Below, piece after piece: positions 19,135 through 31,104 of a DNA stretch of 64,000 bases. The number at the start of each line of letters is the position of its first letter. Positions within the stretch are counted from its first letter, which is position 1. Origin of the DNA: Clostridia bacterium. GTDB lineage: Bacteria > Bacillota > Clostridia > Oscillospirales > Acutalibacteraceae. The DNA lies in contig JAFWAC010000034.1 in assembly GCA_017507805.1 (NCBI GenBank), forward strand, positions 1-64,000, written 5' to 3'. Position numbers and translations under genes: made by a program. The notes under the pieces were generated by a model. It was not told the origin of the DNA. It saw only the letters and a list, made by a program, of their open reading frames with translations, and ran no database searches.

Positions 19135-20421
19135 TTAATCTATGTCCAGCATATCATAGGTTGTGCTGTCGGTTCCGTTTTTGATATCATCGATAATACG
19201 CATCGCTAATATATTCCAACTCATATAGTGCTGTCTTGTCAAGGGATGACCGGTATCACCGTGATAATACTCATGTACGCAACCGTTTTGACGAATATCC
19301 CTTGCAAACTGTTTTACCAATCTTATGGCAACACTGTATGCCTCGTCTTTGTATCCGTACCTTAACAAGCCATAGGCAGTAAGGAAGGTGGATATTCCCC
19401 AAACAGGGCCCTGGAAATTACTCGGGTCGCCCATAGGTGTATTATTATAAATGGGGTCAGCCTTGGATTCCGAACGGATACCGCAGGGTGCTAAGAACTC
19501 ATTTTCATCCATAATCTTATTCTTAACAAGCTCTGCCTGCTCTTTAGTTGCAATGCCTGCCCAAAGCGGGAAAAGGCAAGAGAAATGACGGAATTTTAAA
19601 TATGTAACCCAATTAATTGCTTGGTGACCGGGTCCTCCGAGAACAGCCACATCGTAATTAACATCAATGCTGTAAAAGAAATTATCCATCTGATCAAAGT
19701 AACGCTCTGAGGCAAATTCTCTTAGCTTCTTGGCACGGTCAATATAATATTCCTCCCGTCCCTTGTTTAATATTTTGGATAATTTTGCCATTGCGCAAAG
19801 CTCACGATACAAAAATGAAACCTGATCACAGCCTGCCGTACCCATTGGGGTTCTGGCATATACTGCCGGATTATTGTCAATTCCCGAAGCGAACATAGAG
19901 GTAAATACATAATACCCATTTCTCATGGTATTTTCATCAAACCATTTTATTATGTTCTCTAAGGTATCCCAATAAGGCTCAACCCAAGAAAAATCATTCA
20001 AGCGTTTTGCAACAAGATAGGCAAACTGTGCCTGTAGAGGCTTGCCGATACAGTTTCCTCTCACAACTCGCTCAGGTAAAATCAATACGCGGGGTTTCCC
20101 ATCCTCATCGGCATGATTTAAAAGATTACAAATACTGCCCTTGGCATATTTCAATTTGTCATCATCCATTGCTGCCGAGGTAAAAAAAGCATCCCAATCC
20201 CAAAGTCCGGTATGTCCGCCGCCGGGAACGATATACGGACCTTGCAAATTTTCGTTATCGATTTGTCTGAAGCATTCGTTGTATCTTACTGTGAAATACT
20301 CACGAACAGTAGCACAGGCTTCTTCCTCAGAAATGTCTTCATATTCTATAGGCTTTCCGGGCTTTGCATCTGGATCGGATAAATACTTTTCAACATCAAA
20401 TCCAACTTCATAATATTTCAT
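19135..20421 (-). CDS. GH63/trehalase-like (alpha/alpha)6-barrel glycosidase
   Basis: A 428-residue cytoplasmic protein. GGGHTGLWDWDAFFTSAAM near residue 70 carries the W-x-W-D signature of GH63/GH37-type barrels (mannosylglycerate hydrolase, trehalase, processing glucosidase). NFQGPVWGISTFLTAYGLLRYGY near 340 is the second typical block, and HEYYHGDTGHPL follows. It is inverting-glucosidase-like by family. It resembles the product of 29916-31082 in both blocks but shares little else by eye, so the operon carries two members. ATG start with AAGAGGA upstream. Expected role: removal of alpha-linked glucose or mannose from imported oligosaccharides. Confidence 0.78.
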   Translation of the reverse strand: MKYYEVGFDVEKYLSDPDAKPGKPIEYEDISEEEACATVREYFTVRYNECFRQIDNENLQGPYIVPGGGHTGLWDWDAFFTSAAMDDDKLKYAKGSICNLLNHADEDGKPRVLILPERVVRGNCIGKPLQAQFAYLVAKRLNDFSWVEPYWDTLENIIKWFDENTMRNGYYVFTSMFASGIDNNPAVYARTPMGTAGCDQVSFLYRELCAMAKLSKILNKGREEYYIDRAKKLREFASERYFDQMDNFFYSIDVNYDVAVLGGPGHQAINWVTYLKFRHFSCLFPLWAGIATKEQAELVKNKIMDENEFLAPCGIRSESKADPIYNNTPMGDPSNFQGPVWGISTFLTAYGLLRYGYKDEAYSVAIRLVKQFARDIRQNGCVHEYYHGDTGHPLTRQHYMSWNILAMRIIDDIKNGTDSTTYDMLDID

Positions 20422-20446
20422 AGCTAATCCTCTTTCCGTTTTTTAT

Positions 20447-21772
20447 TTAAACCTTTTTAACTGTAAAATTGGGCATATAATCTCTATTAACCTCGAACAT
20501 ATCGTTGACCATGTGCTTGATTTCCTCTAAGGACAGCACTGCGGAGGTAAGCGGATCATAGCAAATTGCCTGATAGATTTTGCGCGGGTCGCCCTCTAAA
20601 ATACCGTTCACTGCCAATTCCTCGCACTGCGCGCTTGTATTAACCATAACAGCCAACTGCTCGGGAAGCTTTCCTACATGAATGGGCTCTAATTTGTTAC
20701 GCGAAGCAAGGCACGGAACCTCAACAGCACAGCCGACAGGGAGATTATCAATCAAGCCGAAATTACGGACATTTCCGTTAAATTCAAAGGGCTTGCCGTC
20801 ACCGAACATTGCATTAAATATGTAAGCGGCATATTCCTCTCCGCGGTTCAAATCAACCTCATTTTCCATCCACTCGTTTAGCATAGACTCGTAATTCTTT
20901 TCGCGATCCTCGTAAAGCTCCAATGAATAGGCATATTTTCCGGGATTCCAGCCTGTGCCGTCAATGCAATACTTATCAATCAAGTCCTGGCGCTTTCTGA
21001 ACCAAGCATTATACTCAGAATTGTGACCGCTTGACTCAGTAACATAATAATCAAAAGCCAAGTACATCTCGTTTCTGACCTTTTCCTCATTATAAACCTT
21101 GGGCTTTTCCATTGCCTTACGGATTAAGGGATAAGCGTCCTTACCGTTCCACTTAAAATCAAGATAAAAAGCCTGATGATTTATTCCTGCGCAGGTATAG
21201 GTCACTTCATCCATTGGAGCTCCTATCCAACGCGCAAGCATATTAGCGGTAGCCTGCACGCTATGGCAAAGTCCTGTTGCCAGAACCTTTGTTTCCGACT
21301 GAATAGCGCGGCAAAGCATTGCCATTGGATTTGTATAATTCAAAAGCACCGCATCAGGACAGTATTTCTCAATATCCTTACAAATATCAAGCATTAAAGG
21401 AATTGTACGCATTGCGCGGAAAATTCCTGCAGGACCTCTTGTATCGCCGATATTAATATCAACGCCATATTGCTTGGGTATCTCGATATCGTGACGGAAA
21501 ATTTCCACACCGCCCTGCAAAACTGTTGTGATAACACCGTCTGCGCCCTGCAAGGCTTCTGCTCTATCCAAGGTTGAAAGAACAGTGGCTTGATAATTAC
21601 CTGCTTTAATTATACGGTTTACAACATTTGTTATTGTTTCCAATCTGCCCTCATGAATATCCATCAAGGCGATTTCGCAGTCCTGAAAGGCGGGAAAGGT
21701 TAATAAATCCCTAACAAGATTTCTGGTGAAAACAATACTTCCTGCTCCGATAAATGCAATTTTCTTTGACAT
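20447..21772 (-). CDS. melA: GH4 family NAD/metal-dependent glycosidase, alpha-galactosidase (MelA) type
   Basis: A 441-residue cytoplasmic GH4 enzyme. The NAD-binding loop is [10 protein letters not shown] (6-15), with the acidic strand end MDIH near 38. Further family blocks are [16 protein letters not shown] (110-125), [10 protein letters not shown] (143-152), the metal-ligand segment GLCHSVQ (C169, H170) and [13 protein letters not shown] (H199). The GLCHSVQ and AGINH blocks match the alpha-galactosidase/MelA branch better than the 6-phospho-glucosidase branch. I chose the ATG at 21772, which has GGGAG 7 bases before it; an earlier start would run into the preceding gene. GH4 enzymes cleave by a redox mechanism through a 3-keto intermediate, which is notable beside the Gfo/Idh pair. 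The symbol is by resemblance only. Confidence 0.88.
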   Translation of the reverse strand: MSKKIAFIGAGSIVFTRNLVRDLLTFPAFQDCEIALMDIHEGRLETITNVVNRIIKAGNYQATVLSTLDRAEALQGADGVITTVLQGGVEIFRHDIEIPKQYGVDINIGDTRGPAGIFRAMRTIPLMLDICKDIEKYCPDAVLLNYTNPMAMLCRAIQSETKVLATGLCHSVQATANMLARWIGAPMDEVTYTCAGINHQAFYLDFKWNGKDAYPLIRKAMEKPKVYNEEKVRNEMYLAFDYYVTESSGHNSEYNAWFRKRQDLIDKYCIDGTGWNPGKYAYSLELYEDREKNYESMLNEWMENEVDLNRGEEYAAYIFNAMFGDGKPFEFNGNVRNFGLIDNLPVGCAVEVPCLASRNKLEPIHVGKLPEQLAVMVNTSAQCEELAVNGILEGDPRKIYQAICYDPLTSAVLSLEEIKHMVNDMFEVNRDYMPNFTVKKV

Positions 21773-21812
21773 AAAAATTCTCCCTTTTTTTATTTTTGTT
21801 TTTATTCTTTTG

Positions 21813-24800
21813 CTATGATACCTTGGCACTACCGAAAACGGCATTAGCCTTGCTCGAATATAGAATTGGTGTGGCACCGCAACTGAAATCAGCATCCCAA
21901 CTGCAAACTGCATCAGTTACTCCATCAATATAAACACTGAACTTTCCGTCCTTTAAAACAATACTCAGCCTAACAGAGGATTTTTGAACCTCAACACTTT
22001 TTATGATTTTTCCATCCTTTTTAACCACCAGGCATTTGTCTGTTCCTAAAGCCACTTTATAATCGGAAAGCTTGTTTAAGCTTGGAATATTCTTAAATAA
22101 AATACCACTTTCACCTATGCTTGTTGTTGTAGCAGTGCAGAATATCTGCAATTCCATTTTCATTTCTGTTGCTGCAAATCCAATAGGAATTAAATGTGCT
22201 TCAAAGCTTGAGGTAGAAGGCTTTAAATTGATATTGCTGCTACTGTCCGAAACGGTTCCGTAACGCGCACTCCAATTACAATTCAGGTCATACAAATTGT
22301 AATTACTGAACAGAACGGGAGTATCCTTTGCAATATATGAAAAATAGCCCGATGTTTTTGTCAGTCCGTCATATTGCAAAACGCAGGTCAGTTTTTCTCC
22401 TGTATAAACTGTTACCTTTCCGTTTTCAAATTGCAAAATAACCCTTCCGTATTCAAAGTCCTCTTTTGAAATATACACGGATTTTAAAAGCGTTTCCTTG
22501 TCATAAAGAGAAACTGCCCTATCAGAGGTAATTCTCAAGGCATAACCATCTGCACTGCCTTCGCTGCTTTGACAGAACAGATAACCTGCAAAGCCGCCTG
22601 CGCATATCTCTTTAAAAGTAGTATCAGCCCTGAAATCCTCAAAGGTCTTGGATGTATTAAGCAGTGATATACCGCTTTCGTTATTACTTCTTATTCCGCC
22701 AAGCTCATAAGAGAAGTTTCCGCTTCCAACAGTTGTATTACAATTATCTATTTTTTTATTTAAACCAACTGTGCTGAATTTGTACTCACCAATAAGCTTC
22801 GGTGTATTATAAGAAGCTCCGTCCTCATCGCTTTCACCAAAACAGAAGCTCTCAAATTCAACCGTCTTTTTAGCCGAAGCCGCAATGCCTGCAAGGGCTG
22901 TACTGTAATTGGCGAAAATATAATCATCGCCTAATGAATACCACTTATCTTCTCCCTCATAGCAATAAACCGCTGTGAATACGGTACCTATGCGTTGTAA
23001 TTGAACAGAAATTGTTTTCTGAGGAGCTATATCCTCAATCTTGTGCTTGACAATAAGCATTCCATTGTCTGTCTTGCCAAAATAGATATATTGCTTCCCA
23101 TTTTCACAATATCTGCCGGCACTAACGAAATCTGTTTCATTTGCAAATGCGGAAACACCAAAATACTCACCGTCACTAAGGTTTGCATTGCCCGAAAGCA
23201 GAGCCTTTGCAGTCCAATCCGAAACGGTTGGCAGCATTGCGCCAAAACCACCGATTTTATCAGAGCTGAATTTCAACTTTGCGTTTTCGAGCTTTACATT
23301 TTCAACCTGACCGATTGGCTGACTTAAGCAGGTTTGGAAATCACCGCTAAAATCATCAAACAGTGTTGCCGATCCGCTGACACCATCAGGCTTTGAAAAT
23401 TCAGCCGTTCCTTTTATACAAGCAAAGCCCGCATAAAACTTTTGCGGCAAATCAATAGCACACTCTGAACCTTTAATAAGCTTCCATGAAACGCCATTAT
23501 CCGAATAGAAGGCTTTGAAAATGCCGCTTTCCTCCCTGCTGATACGGAAAAACCTTCCGCTTCCAACATTTACGGAACATACTTTTTTCAGATAATTCCA
23601 AGCCTTTTGTCTGCAATAAACCGTTGCATTTTCAGTGCCAACAACAAGCATATACTCCGCTGCTGTCTGCGTTTCGTCACCGCGCAGAGCCAATACTGCC
23701 TTTCCATTGTCGGAGCAATCAATTCTGCTAACCAAAGAAGCCTTATTGTATACTGTTTTTAAGGCAAAATCAGTAGTATCCCATATTCCGCCTATTCTGC
23801 CGGAAGCCTTTACTTTATAGACCTCGGCAAAATTTTCCTTCTTTTGCAATGCCACAGGTGTTGCAACAACGGTTGATTGACGCGTTCCTACACCAAATAA
23901 CGCAGGTTTGGAAGGAATTGTTACCGAATCAAAGATTTTCACCCCGTCAATAGTAACCGAAACCTTTCCGGGAGTGCTCTCAATTACAACATTGTATTCC
24001 TGTCCTATATTTCTTGTAAATGACGAATAATAATTATCATAGGTATTTCCATTGTCATCTGTGGGTACAGATGGATTTTCTGAATTCATCTGCACAATAC
24101 TTACACCCGTTTTCCAGAAATACACTGCCATGCAATTCGTGACGCTTTTACCGCTAAACGGAATAAAGAATGTATAGTTGTTGTTTTCAACATTTTCGGG
24201 TTGGCAAATATTGATTTCATAACGGTAATATCCGTTACTGTCTAAGTCGGGGATACTGTAAAAAAGTGTATCGCTTGTATTTGTTGCATTGCTAATGATA
24301 CCGTTTTGATATGTAATATTACCGTTTGCCGTATTAACTGACATATCCTGAGACAGTAGGTTTTCACCAAATATATTTTGGTCGTTTATAGATACTAAAG
24401 ACTTTTCTGTTTTTTGCTCGTTATTATTCAGCTTGTATTCTCCGATATAATCGCCGGCTTTTCCGGTAACGAGAACGGTTCCACCACCGTTGACCAAAAC
24501 ATTAATTTTTCCGTTGGCAACTATATAATGTTCTCCGGTAAAGTAATCGGTCAAGACAGTACCGTCAGCAACATCCAACTGTCTGACATCTAATTCGGTA
24601 GTAACAGCATCTGTGTTTTGATTTGCAATTGTTAAAACAGTACCGTCCTCATCCCAACGGCCAAAAGCATATATTCTCTTTTCATCGTCTGCTTTTACAT
24701 TCTTGAATGCGCCTGTTTTTACAGCCGAATATTCTTGTCTTAACTCATTTAATGCTTTTTGCAGATTATAAAAATCATAATCCCAAGTGGTTTCATTCCA

Positions 24801-27752
24801 ATTGAATGCATCCCAATTTATTTCCTCGCTTACAGCACCGTTTTCGCTGCCGTAATAAATCCAAGGCGAGCCGACAAAATTCATAACCGTAAGTCTTGCG
24901 GCTATAATTTTAGCCTTGCTTTCCTCTGTGCCGTCATACATTCTTCTGTGATCGTGACTTTCATAATAATTCTGACAGCAAAGCGCTAATTGGCGGGTTT
25001 TTTGTAACAAGCTCAATCTTGCGTCAGAAGCAAATTCTGTTGCAGTCTTTCCTTCGGAAATCCAATCACGCAAATATTGCATCATGTCAAGCATACACCA
25101 CTGACCGTCAAGCGCACCGCTTTTAAGTTGGTCGGGTGTTGCCCATTCAGAGATGAGAAGTGCATCGCTTTTTTGTGCTTTCACATTATTGCGTATATCC
25201 TGCATAATTGTAACTGTATCGGTAGATGAGCCCCAAAGCTCACCGCCGATATCCAACCGCCAGCCATCAGCATCGTAATAGTTATTTAAGTACCTGCGGA
25301 TATACGAATCCTCATCCTGATACATCATTTTTCTCGGCAGTTCATTTGAATAGTCGATTTGTATACCGCCCCAATAATTATTATATTTATTAGGCCAGCT
25401 TTCAAAATAAAACAAATCATAAAACGGACTGCTTGTCGATTGGAATGCGCCCTCTAAAGGATTAAGACCTGATTTGTTAAACCAAATATTCTTGTTTGAT
25501 GCGAAATTCAAAACCGCATCCAAAACCACCTTCAAGCCATAATCATGTGCTATTGCTATGGTTTCGGCGAAATCCTGTTCATTACCGTAGCTACTGTCAA
25601 TTTGGTTATAATCGGTAGCACCGTAGCCCATACCGCTGTCACTTTTCCAAACGGGGTTAAAGGATAAAATCTCGGCTCCCATTTCATCGGCAATGTAGGA
25701 CATTTTTTCCTGCAAGCCTTCAAAATCACCGCCGTAACGGCTTAAGCATTCATTTTCCTCGTCTGCAGACAGAGCAAAAGTTCCGCCGGTTGTTGCGTAA
25801 TCGTTAAGAGTCGTACCGTTATAAAAGCTATTCACAGGCATAGAATATACGACTGCCGCTTTTGCCCAATCGGGTGTTTTGAGGGTAGGAATCATTATAA
25901 AACCTGATGTATACCAATTTGCAGTGCTTGAAACCTGCTCATTCAAATCCAAATATACAGTATATTTTTCATTAGAGCATTTAAAACGATAATAAAATGT
26001 TTTTGATTGCGGTGGAATTACACCCTCAAAATAATCGTAATAACCGGTTTTATCAAGGTCAACCTTTTTCATTTGAACAGAGGTAAAGCTATTACTACCC
26101 ACAGCATATTCTATATTCGCTTTGGTGACATTACCCTTTACGGTACGGATGCGAACCGTTATTTCCTGCGATGCGGTTGGCTCTAAGGGAGATATATAAA
26201 TATACGCCTGCTCATGAAAAACATCGGTTATTTCGGCATAAGCATTTGCGGCTATTTCACCATCTGTAAGCCTTGATTGTTGAGAAAAAGACACCTTTGA
26301 ATATACGCAGTTATTATCTGCAACCGTATATCCGCGTTGGAAAACGGTTGCTTTTTCAGCAGCTGTTAGTTGAACACCGCTTAATTCAAGGTTATCTCCA
26401 AGATGAATTTCCGTATTGGTAAAATTAATTATTCCACCCTGAATTTTAACCTGCTTTTTATGCTCTAACCAAGCCGAAACATTAACCTTATCTAAAATAA
26501 CAACCGTTCCACCGTTTTTCACTAAAGCAATTGCCTTGGAGAGTGTTCTCACAGGGGAAGTGTCGCTTCCCGAATTGCTGTTGCTTCCCGTTTCGGAAAC
26601 ATAAACCGTTTCCACTGTTCCGCTTTCTAAGGAAAAATATCCCTCGTTTGCGGTTGTAATACGGTTAAGCTCGTATTGATTTAAAACTTCCTCATAGGCA
26701 TAGTATTCATAGATATCTTTAGCAGAAACGAACTGTGTTTCCCCGTAAATAACCAAAGCCTCACCGTTTGTATCGACAGCATTTATATACGGTCTGAAGG
26801 CATATTTCTTTTGAGCATTTTCAGATGAAATATCATATAAATATGCTGTAAACTCACCATTATAGGCTATGTGCGCAACACTATCGCTTCCGTTAATTTT
26901 AGCATAATTACTGCTAACGGTAAGCTCGGATTTTTTAGCGTTGTTTCCTGAAGCAATCAAAACACCGTATTTAACCGCCTTATAAACCTGATTTTGATAT
27001 AAAATCCTGCCGTTTGCATCAACATCCAATGCAAAATGAAGGCGCATTGCCTGCTGCTTTAAATCGGATTTTTTAGTCGTATATGTACTATATCTTAAAG
27101 TAGCCTTTTGTGCCTGCAACGGATTTTCCCTGTAATCTGTAACACGGATATCCGAAATTTCACAGCTTGCATTTGAAAGCTCAATGCCAAAGCCGACACT
27201 TAAAACAAACGAAGCGTCAAATGCCTTCGCGCTGTCAATCCAAACACATACCCTTTTACCTGATAAAACATATTTAAGATTATAAGCTTTGCCCGTATCA
27301 AACGAAAACTCAAATACCTTTAATTCTGAAACGGTGTTATCTGATTTAATTAAAATCAGTTCCAGATATTCTCTGCCGATTTCAAGTGCGAAACGCCCTT
27401 CATCACTCTGTCCTAAGAATATTCTTAAATAATCATTCACAGCAAGCTCATTCTTAAGGGCAACATCCATACTGTAAAGATATTCCTTGTTATTTGCCAA
27501 AACCGATTGTTTAAACCAAACGGTTTCGGTTGCCGCTTTTTTGGTGCTTAATTCATTTTTCGAACCATCAAAAGACAAATTATCGCTTGCCAAATCAACC
27601 CAATTAAACGAATCGGCATAGTTTTCTATTCCGCATGCAATACTCTCTTTCTCCAAAGGTGCCGCGGCATACACTGTGCTTGGGGCTGCTAATGAACACG
27701 CTATCAGCGATAAAACCAATATAAAGCCTACTAACCTCTTCAAACTAATCAT
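21813..27752 (-). CDS. Very large secreted multidomain GH13 enzyme
   Basis: A 1979-residue extracellular protein with a signal peptide ending near VYAAA (29). In order: a ConA-like module (about 40-205), a beta-rich segment (215-345), a beta-helix-like block starting [14 protein letters not shown] (384-480), a CBM34-like domain (510-620), a GH13 barrel (630-1000), a beta domain, one copy of the ~190-residue surface module (about 1135-1320), and further LamG-like modules to the end. Catalytic residues: D834 in GWRLDIGG, E869 in LISEWA, H933-D934 in ESHDHRR. Region I is DAVLNFAS (D745), with Phe where His is usual. There is no membrane helix, LPXTG or dockerin at the C-terminus, so how it stays at the cell is unclear. 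Its ATG overlaps the GH3 stop by 4 bases. Confidence 0.9.
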   Translation of the reverse strand: MISLKRLVGFILVLSLIACSLAAPSTVYAAAPLEKESIACGIENYADSFNWVDLASDNLSFDGSKNELSTKKAATETVWFKQSVLANNKEYLYSMDVALKNELAVNDYLRIFLGQSDEGRFALEIGREYLELILIKSDNTVSELKVFEFSFDTGKAYNLKYVLSGKRVCVWIDSAKAFDASFVLSVGFGIELSNASCEISDIRVTDYRENPLQAQKATLRYSTYTTKKSDLKQQAMRLHFALDVDANGRILYQNQVYKAVKYGVLIASGNNAKKSELTVSSNYAKINGSDSVAHIAYNGEFTAYLYDISSENAQKKYAFRPYINAVDTNGEALVIYGETQFVSAKDIYEYYAYEEVLNQYELNRITTANEGYFSLESGTVETVYVSETGSNSNSGSDTSPVRTLSKAIALVKNGGTVVILDKVNVSAWLEHKKQVKIQGGIINFTNTEIHLGDNLELSGVQLTAAEKATVFQRGYTVADNNCVYSKVSFSQQSRLTDGEIAANAYAEITDVFHEQAYIYISPLEPTASQEITVRIRTVKGNVTKANIEYAVGSNSFTSVQMKKVDLDKTGYYDYFEGVIPPQSKTFYYRFKCSNEKYTVYLDLNEQVSSTANWYTSGFIMIPTLKTPDWAKAAVVYSMPVNSFYNGTTLNDYATTGGTFALSADEENECLSRYGGDFEGLQEKMSYIADEMGAEILSFNPVWKSDSGMGYGATDYNQIDSSYGNEQDFAETIAIAHDYGLKVVLDAVLNFASNKNIWFNKSGLNPLEGAFQSTSSPFYDLFYFESWPNKYNNYWGGIQIDYSNELPRKMMYQDEDSYIRRYLNNYYDADGWRLDIGGELWGSSTDTVTIMQDIRNNVKAQKSDALLISEWATPDQLKSGALDGQWCMLDMMQYLRDWISEGKTATEFASDARLSLLQKTRQLALCCQNYYESHDHRRMYDGTEESKAKIIAARLTVMNFVGSPWIYYGSENGAVSEEINWDAFNWNETTWDYDFYNLQKALNELRQEYSAVKTGAFKNVKADDEKRIYAFGRWDEDGTVLTIANQNTDAVTTELDVRQLDVADGTVLTDYFTGEHYIVANGKINVLVNGGGTVLVTGKAGDYIGEYKLNNNEQKTEKSLVSINDQNIFGENLLSQDMSVNTANGNITYQNGIISNATNTSDTLFYSIPDLDSNGYYRYEINICQPENVENNNYTFFIPFSGKSVTNCMAVYFWKTGVSIVQMNSENPSVPTDDNGNTYDNYYSSFTRNIGQEYNVVIESTPGKVSVTIDGVKIFDSVTIPSKPALFGVGTRQSTVVATPVALQKKENFAEVYKVKASGRIGGIWDTTDFALKTVYNKASLVSRIDCSDNGKAVLALRGDETQTAAEYMLVVGTENATVYCRQKAWNYLKKVCSVNVGSGRFFRISREESGIFKAFYSDNGVSWKLIKGSECAIDLPQKFYAGFACIKGTAEFSKPDGVSGSATLFDDFSGDFQTCLSQPIGQVENVKLENAKLKFSSDKIGGFGAMLPTVSDWTAKALLSGNANLSDGEYFGVSAFANETDFVSAGRYCENGKQYIYFGKTDNGMLIVKHKIEDIAPQKTISVQLQRIGTVFTAVYCYEGEDKWYSLGDDYIFANYSTALAGIAASAKKTVEFESFCFGESDEDGASYNTPKLIGEYKFSTVGLNKKIDNCNTTVGSGNFSYELGGIRSNNESGISLLNTSKTFEDFRADTTFKEICAGGFAGYLFCQSSEGSADGYALRITSDRAVSLYDKETLLKSVYISKEDFEYGRVILQFENGKVTVYTGEKLTCVLQYDGLTKTSGYFSYIAKDTPVLFSNYNLYDLNCNWSARYGTVSDSSSNINLKPSTSSFEAHLIPIGFAATEMKMELQIFCTATTTSIGESGILFKNIPSLNKLSDYKVALGTDKCLVVKKDGKIIKSVEVQKSSVRLSIVLKDGKFSVYIDGVTDAVCSWDADFSCGATPILYSSKANAVFGSAKVS

Positions 27753-29902
27753 CCTTTTTCAACCTTAAAATCAAACTCGTTACTGCAATCCAAGCAATCA
27801 AAGCCAATCCAAAGCTTATAATCGCCTTCTTCGATAACATCATTCATATTCCAATCCTTAAAGCTAAGGCTTTCTGCATTTAATCTGAGTGTGAGCCTTT
27901 GAGAGGATTTTTTCTCAACAAACACCTTTTTAAAGCCCTTAAGCTCACGGACAGGTCTTACGCGTGAGGCAAACAAATCCCTGACATAAAGCTCAACCAC
28001 AGTTTCACCATCGTAATCGCCGGTATTGGAAACTGTGCAGGAAACATCAATGTAGCCGTCTTTTTTCATAGTGTTTGAAGAAACAGAAGCATCGCTTACC
28101 TCAAATTCGGAATAGCTTTTTCCGTATCCGAATGGATATAACGGTGCTATCGGCACATCGAGGTATTTTGCTTCATACCACACCTTATCCAAAGCGGGCT
28201 TGCCGGTGCTGAAGTAATTATAGTAAACCGGAAGCTGACCGACAGAATATGGGAATGATGTGGTAAGTCTGCCTGACGGGTTATACTTACCTGTCAATAC
28301 ATCTGCAACCGCGTTACCTGTTTCTGCGCCTAATTGCCACATATAAACAAGGGCAGAAGCCTTTTTGTTATAGTTTGTCAAAACAAGCGGACGGCCTGCC
28401 GATACGAGAACAACAACAGGCTTATCGGTTGCAATAAGTGTCTCTACAAATTGCTCCTGAACACCCGGCAAATGCAAATCGGAACGGTTTTTGGCTTCGC
28501 CTGCCATATCTATTGACTCCCCGACAACCACAATAACCACATCTGCACTGTTTGCCGCTTTAACGGCATTTTCAAAGCCGGAAGTGTCATCCCCCTCTAT
28601 ATCACAGCCCTTTTCATATATAAATTCTGTATCGGGCATAGCTTTTTGCAAGCCTTTGAGAACCGATACTGCCATACCCTTTTCAGGCAAACCGCACCAC
28701 GGGCCTAATATGTTCCAATCATCATCTGCAAGAGGGCCGACAACCGCAATTTTATTACCCTGCTTTAACGGCAAAGCTCCGTCATTTTCAAGCAGAACAA
28801 CCGAGCGCTTACCGGCTTCTCTTGAAACTGCGCGATGCTCGTCACAATAGAAGCAGGCTTCTTTTGCTTCATCAACAAAGGGATTTTCAAAAATACCAAC
28901 AAGGTATTTCATTGTGAGCACCCTTAATGCCGATTCATTAATTTGCTCCTCGGTAATTATGCCTTCCTCCAAAGCCTTGGGGAGTTGTTCCCAGAAGCCC
29001 TCACCTGCCATAAGAATATCCACACCTGCGGCAAAGGCATCAACAAAGGCTTTTTCCTGAGTTTCGCTGTAACCGTGAGCAACCATATCCTGAACCGAAT
29101 TAAAATCGCTTATAACAAGACCTTTGAAATCACATTGCTTGCGCAAAACATCCTTAAGCAGATATTCATTTGCCGAGCAAGGAACTCCGTTTATATCGTT
29201 AAAAGCGGTCATAACACCTGTTGCACCCTCATTAAAGGCGGCGATAAAGGGAGGCAGATAAACATCCCACAGCTTTTGCAGGGACATATCAACACTGTTG
29301 TAATCTCTGCCGCCTTCGCAAGCGCCGTAAGCGGCGAAATGCTTTGCACAGGCGCCTATATGGTCCTCACTGCCCAATTCATCGCCCTGAAAACCGCGAA
29401 CAGCCGCGGCAGACATTTTTGCACCCAAAAAGCTGTCCTCGCCAAAGCCTTCAACAATTCTGCCCCAGCGCGGGTCACGGGCTATATCCACCATAGGCGC
29501 AAAGGTCCATTTAACACCTGCGGCATAGGCTTCCTTTGCCGATACAGCCATTGCCTGCTCCACAACCTCCGGCTCCCACGAGCAGGACATTGCAAGGGGT
29601 GTGGGCATGGTGGTTTTAAAGCCGTGAATAACATCGGCGGCAAAAAGCATGGGTAAATTGTGGGGAGTTTCGGCAATCGCCCTTTTTTGAAGACTGTTTG
29701 TCAGCTCTGCGCCGGTGACGGCGAGATAGGAGCCAATCTTACCGTCCTTCAGATAGGTTTCATAATATTGACCCAGCTCAGAGTAAATTGAATGTCCGTA
29801 CTGCGATATCTGCCCGATTTTATCCATCAAGGTCAATTCGCTAAGCTTTTTTTCGGCTTTTTCGCGTGCAATTCTGTATTTTTCGGTTTTAAAAATATTC
29901 AT
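27749..29902 (-). CDS. bglX: GH3 beta-glucosidase family enzyme
   Basis: A 717-residue cytoplasmic GH3 enzyme with the three-part architecture: barrel (about 25-330), alpha/beta sandwich (375-560) and C-terminal fibronectin type III domain (about 640-715). Landmarks are FAPMVDIARDPRWGRIVEGFGED (134-156), CAKHFAAYG (185-193), and the nucleophile D266 in LVISDFNSV. No signal peptide is present, unlike E. coli BglX, so it probably works on imported beta-linked oligosaccharides, fitting the GH16 enzyme encoded elsewhere in the window. ATG start with AAGGAGA upstream. The stop overlaps the next gene's ATG (ATGA). The symbol is by family resemblance; the specificity (glucose, xylose or other) is not readable. 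Confidence 0.9.
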   Translation of the reverse strand: MNIFKTEKYRIAREKAEKKLSELTLMDKIGQISQYGHSIYSELGQYYETYLKDGKIGSYLAVTGAELTNSLQKRAIAETPHNLPMLFAADVIHGFKTTMPTPLAMSCSWEPEVVEQAMAVSAKEAYAAGVKWTFAPMVDIARDPRWGRIVEGFGEDSFLGAKMSAAAVRGFQGDELGSEDHIGACAKHFAAYGACEGGRDYNSVDMSLQKLWDVYLPPFIAAFNEGATGVMTAFNDINGVPCSANEYLLKDVLRKQCDFKGLVISDFNSVQDMVAHGYSETQEKAFVDAFAAGVDILMAGEGFWEQLPKALEEGIITEEQINESALRVLTMKYLVGIFENPFVDEAKEACFYCDEHRAVSREAGKRSVVLLENDGALPLKQGNKIAVVGPLADDDWNILGPWCGLPEKGMAVSVLKGLQKAMPDTEFIYEKGCDIEGDDTSGFENAVKAANSADVVIVVVGESIDMAGEAKNRSDLHLPGVQEQFVETLIATDKPVVVLVSAGRPLVLTNYNKKASALVYMWQLGAETGNAVADVLTGKYNPSGRLTTSFPYSVGQLPVYYNYFSTGKPALDKVWYEAKYLDVPIAPLYPFGYGKSYSEFEVSDASVSSNTMKKDGYIDVSCTVSNTGDYDGETVVELYVRDLFASRVRPVRELKGFKKVFVEKKSSQRLTLRLNAESLSFKDWNMNDVIEEGDYKLWIGFDCLDCSNEFDFKVEKG

Positions 29903-29915
29903 ATTTTACTTCTCC

Positions 29916-31082
29916 TTACACTAATGGTGGATTAATCAGTTCAACGGTAAATGCCGATGACCATCCGAAATGGATAGCACCGAGACCTGTTCCGTCCTTT
30001 GAATTGTAATATTCATAAATGTCCTCGGGATTTTTTTCAACCCAGCCTAATATCGTTTTTGTAAAGTCCTCGGCCAATTCATTGTAGCCGTAGCGCTCCA
30101 AGCCTTTAATTGTGAAATAAGCTAAATTAAGCCATGTCGGACCGCGCCAGAAGGTATCCTCAGTGTATTTGGGGTTATCATAAGACACGGTTGGTATTCC
30201 GGGGTAAAATTTATCTGTTGATTTTGCGATTTGGGCAAGCCTTTCTGCCTGCTCCTTTGTGGCAACCCCTGCAAAAAGCGGCTGGAAAATTGCAGGCGCC
30301 ATCACCCTTTCGCGCTCACCTGTAAAGCGGTCGGTATCATAAAACACACCGTCCTCCTCATCCCACAGAAGCTCTCTGATAGCCGTTGCCAAGTTTTCCT
30401 TGCGTTCAATCCAAACCGCTTCCTCGCCCAAATCGAGCTCCTTTGATATAAATGCCATTGCTTCATAAAAATCAACCATAAAGCAATTCAAATCTACAGG
30501 CCAAAGCTCATGTATTTTTCGGTCAAAGCGAACCGAATTATCAAGCCCCGATTCAAATTTGACAAAGGTCAGCCAATTCTCATCCGGCTTTGAATCATAA
30601 TGGAAAAGGCGGTCGCCTGCCTCGCGGCGTTCATTGCACCAAAAGGCTTCGTTCTTTTTATAGCTTTCATAAGCTTTCCTTAAAAATTCCTTGTCGCCAC
30701 AGCGCTTGTAAACAATAACGCAAGCCCAAGGAAAAACGGGAGGTTTTCCGAATTTGTCTACAACCCGTCCATCCTCAAAGATAACATCGGGAAACAAACC
30801 GTCCTCCAATTGGAAATCAAAAAACACGCCTAACTGTGTTTTTGCAAGCTCTGCATCCCAACGGGATACGGCTATCGCGTGAAATGCCGAATCCCAATTC
30901 CAAATTCCGCGGTATGTTCTGGGAGAAGGCATTATGCATTTGCAGGTTTTAAAGGGCTCAACCTCGCTGTCTATTATGTTATCAGTAAGCACCGTTGAAG
31001 CGCGGTCAAGAAGCTTTAGCTGTGCTTCACTGACCTTTCCGCTGTTTGCAATTTTTTCTAACCAAATCTCTCTGTTATTCAT
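29916..31082 (-). CDS. GH63/trehalase-like (alpha/alpha)6-barrel glycosidase, second copy
   Basis: A 388-residue cytoplasmic protein, starting at the ATG at 31082, which has GAGG 8 bases upstream; the GTG three codons earlier is less well placed. TYRGIWNWDSAFHAIAVSRWD (W-x-W-D block), DGLFPDVIFEDGRVVDKFGKPPVFPWA, and FWRGPTWLNLAYFTIKGLERYGY are the signature regions of the trehalase/GH63 barrel. Compared with the product of 19135-20421 it keeps the same two blocks but differs elsewhere, so this is an old duplication or independent recruitment. The spacing of 13 bases on both sides places it firmly in the operon. Probably an alpha-glucosidase or mannosidase acting on short sugars. Confidence 0.78.
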   Translation of the reverse strand: MNNREIWLEKIANSGKVSEAQLKLLDRASTVLTDNIIDSEVEPFKTCKCIMPSPRTYRGIWNWDSAFHAIAVSRWDAELAKTQLGVFFDFQLEDGLFPDVIFEDGRVVDKFGKPPVFPWACVIVYKRCGDKEFLRKAYESYKKNEAFWCNERREAGDRLFHYDSKPDENWLTFVKFESGLDNSVRFDRKIHELWPVDLNCFMVDFYEAMAFISKELDLGEEAVWIERKENLATAIRELLWDEEDGVFYDTDRFTGERERVMAPAIFQPLFAGVATKEQAERLAQIAKSTDKFYPGIPTVSYDNPKYTEDTFWRGPTWLNLAYFTIKGLERYGYNELAEDFTKTILGWVEKNPEDIYEYYNSKDGTGLGAIHFGWSSAFTVELINPPLV

Positions 31083-31104
31083 AGGTAACACCTCAAGCAG
31101 AATT

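Noticed and set aside
28943-29656. Plus-strand open frame of 237 codons
   Set aside because: It lies wholly inside the GH3 gene on the other strand and its product is Cys/His-rich without any recognisable domain.
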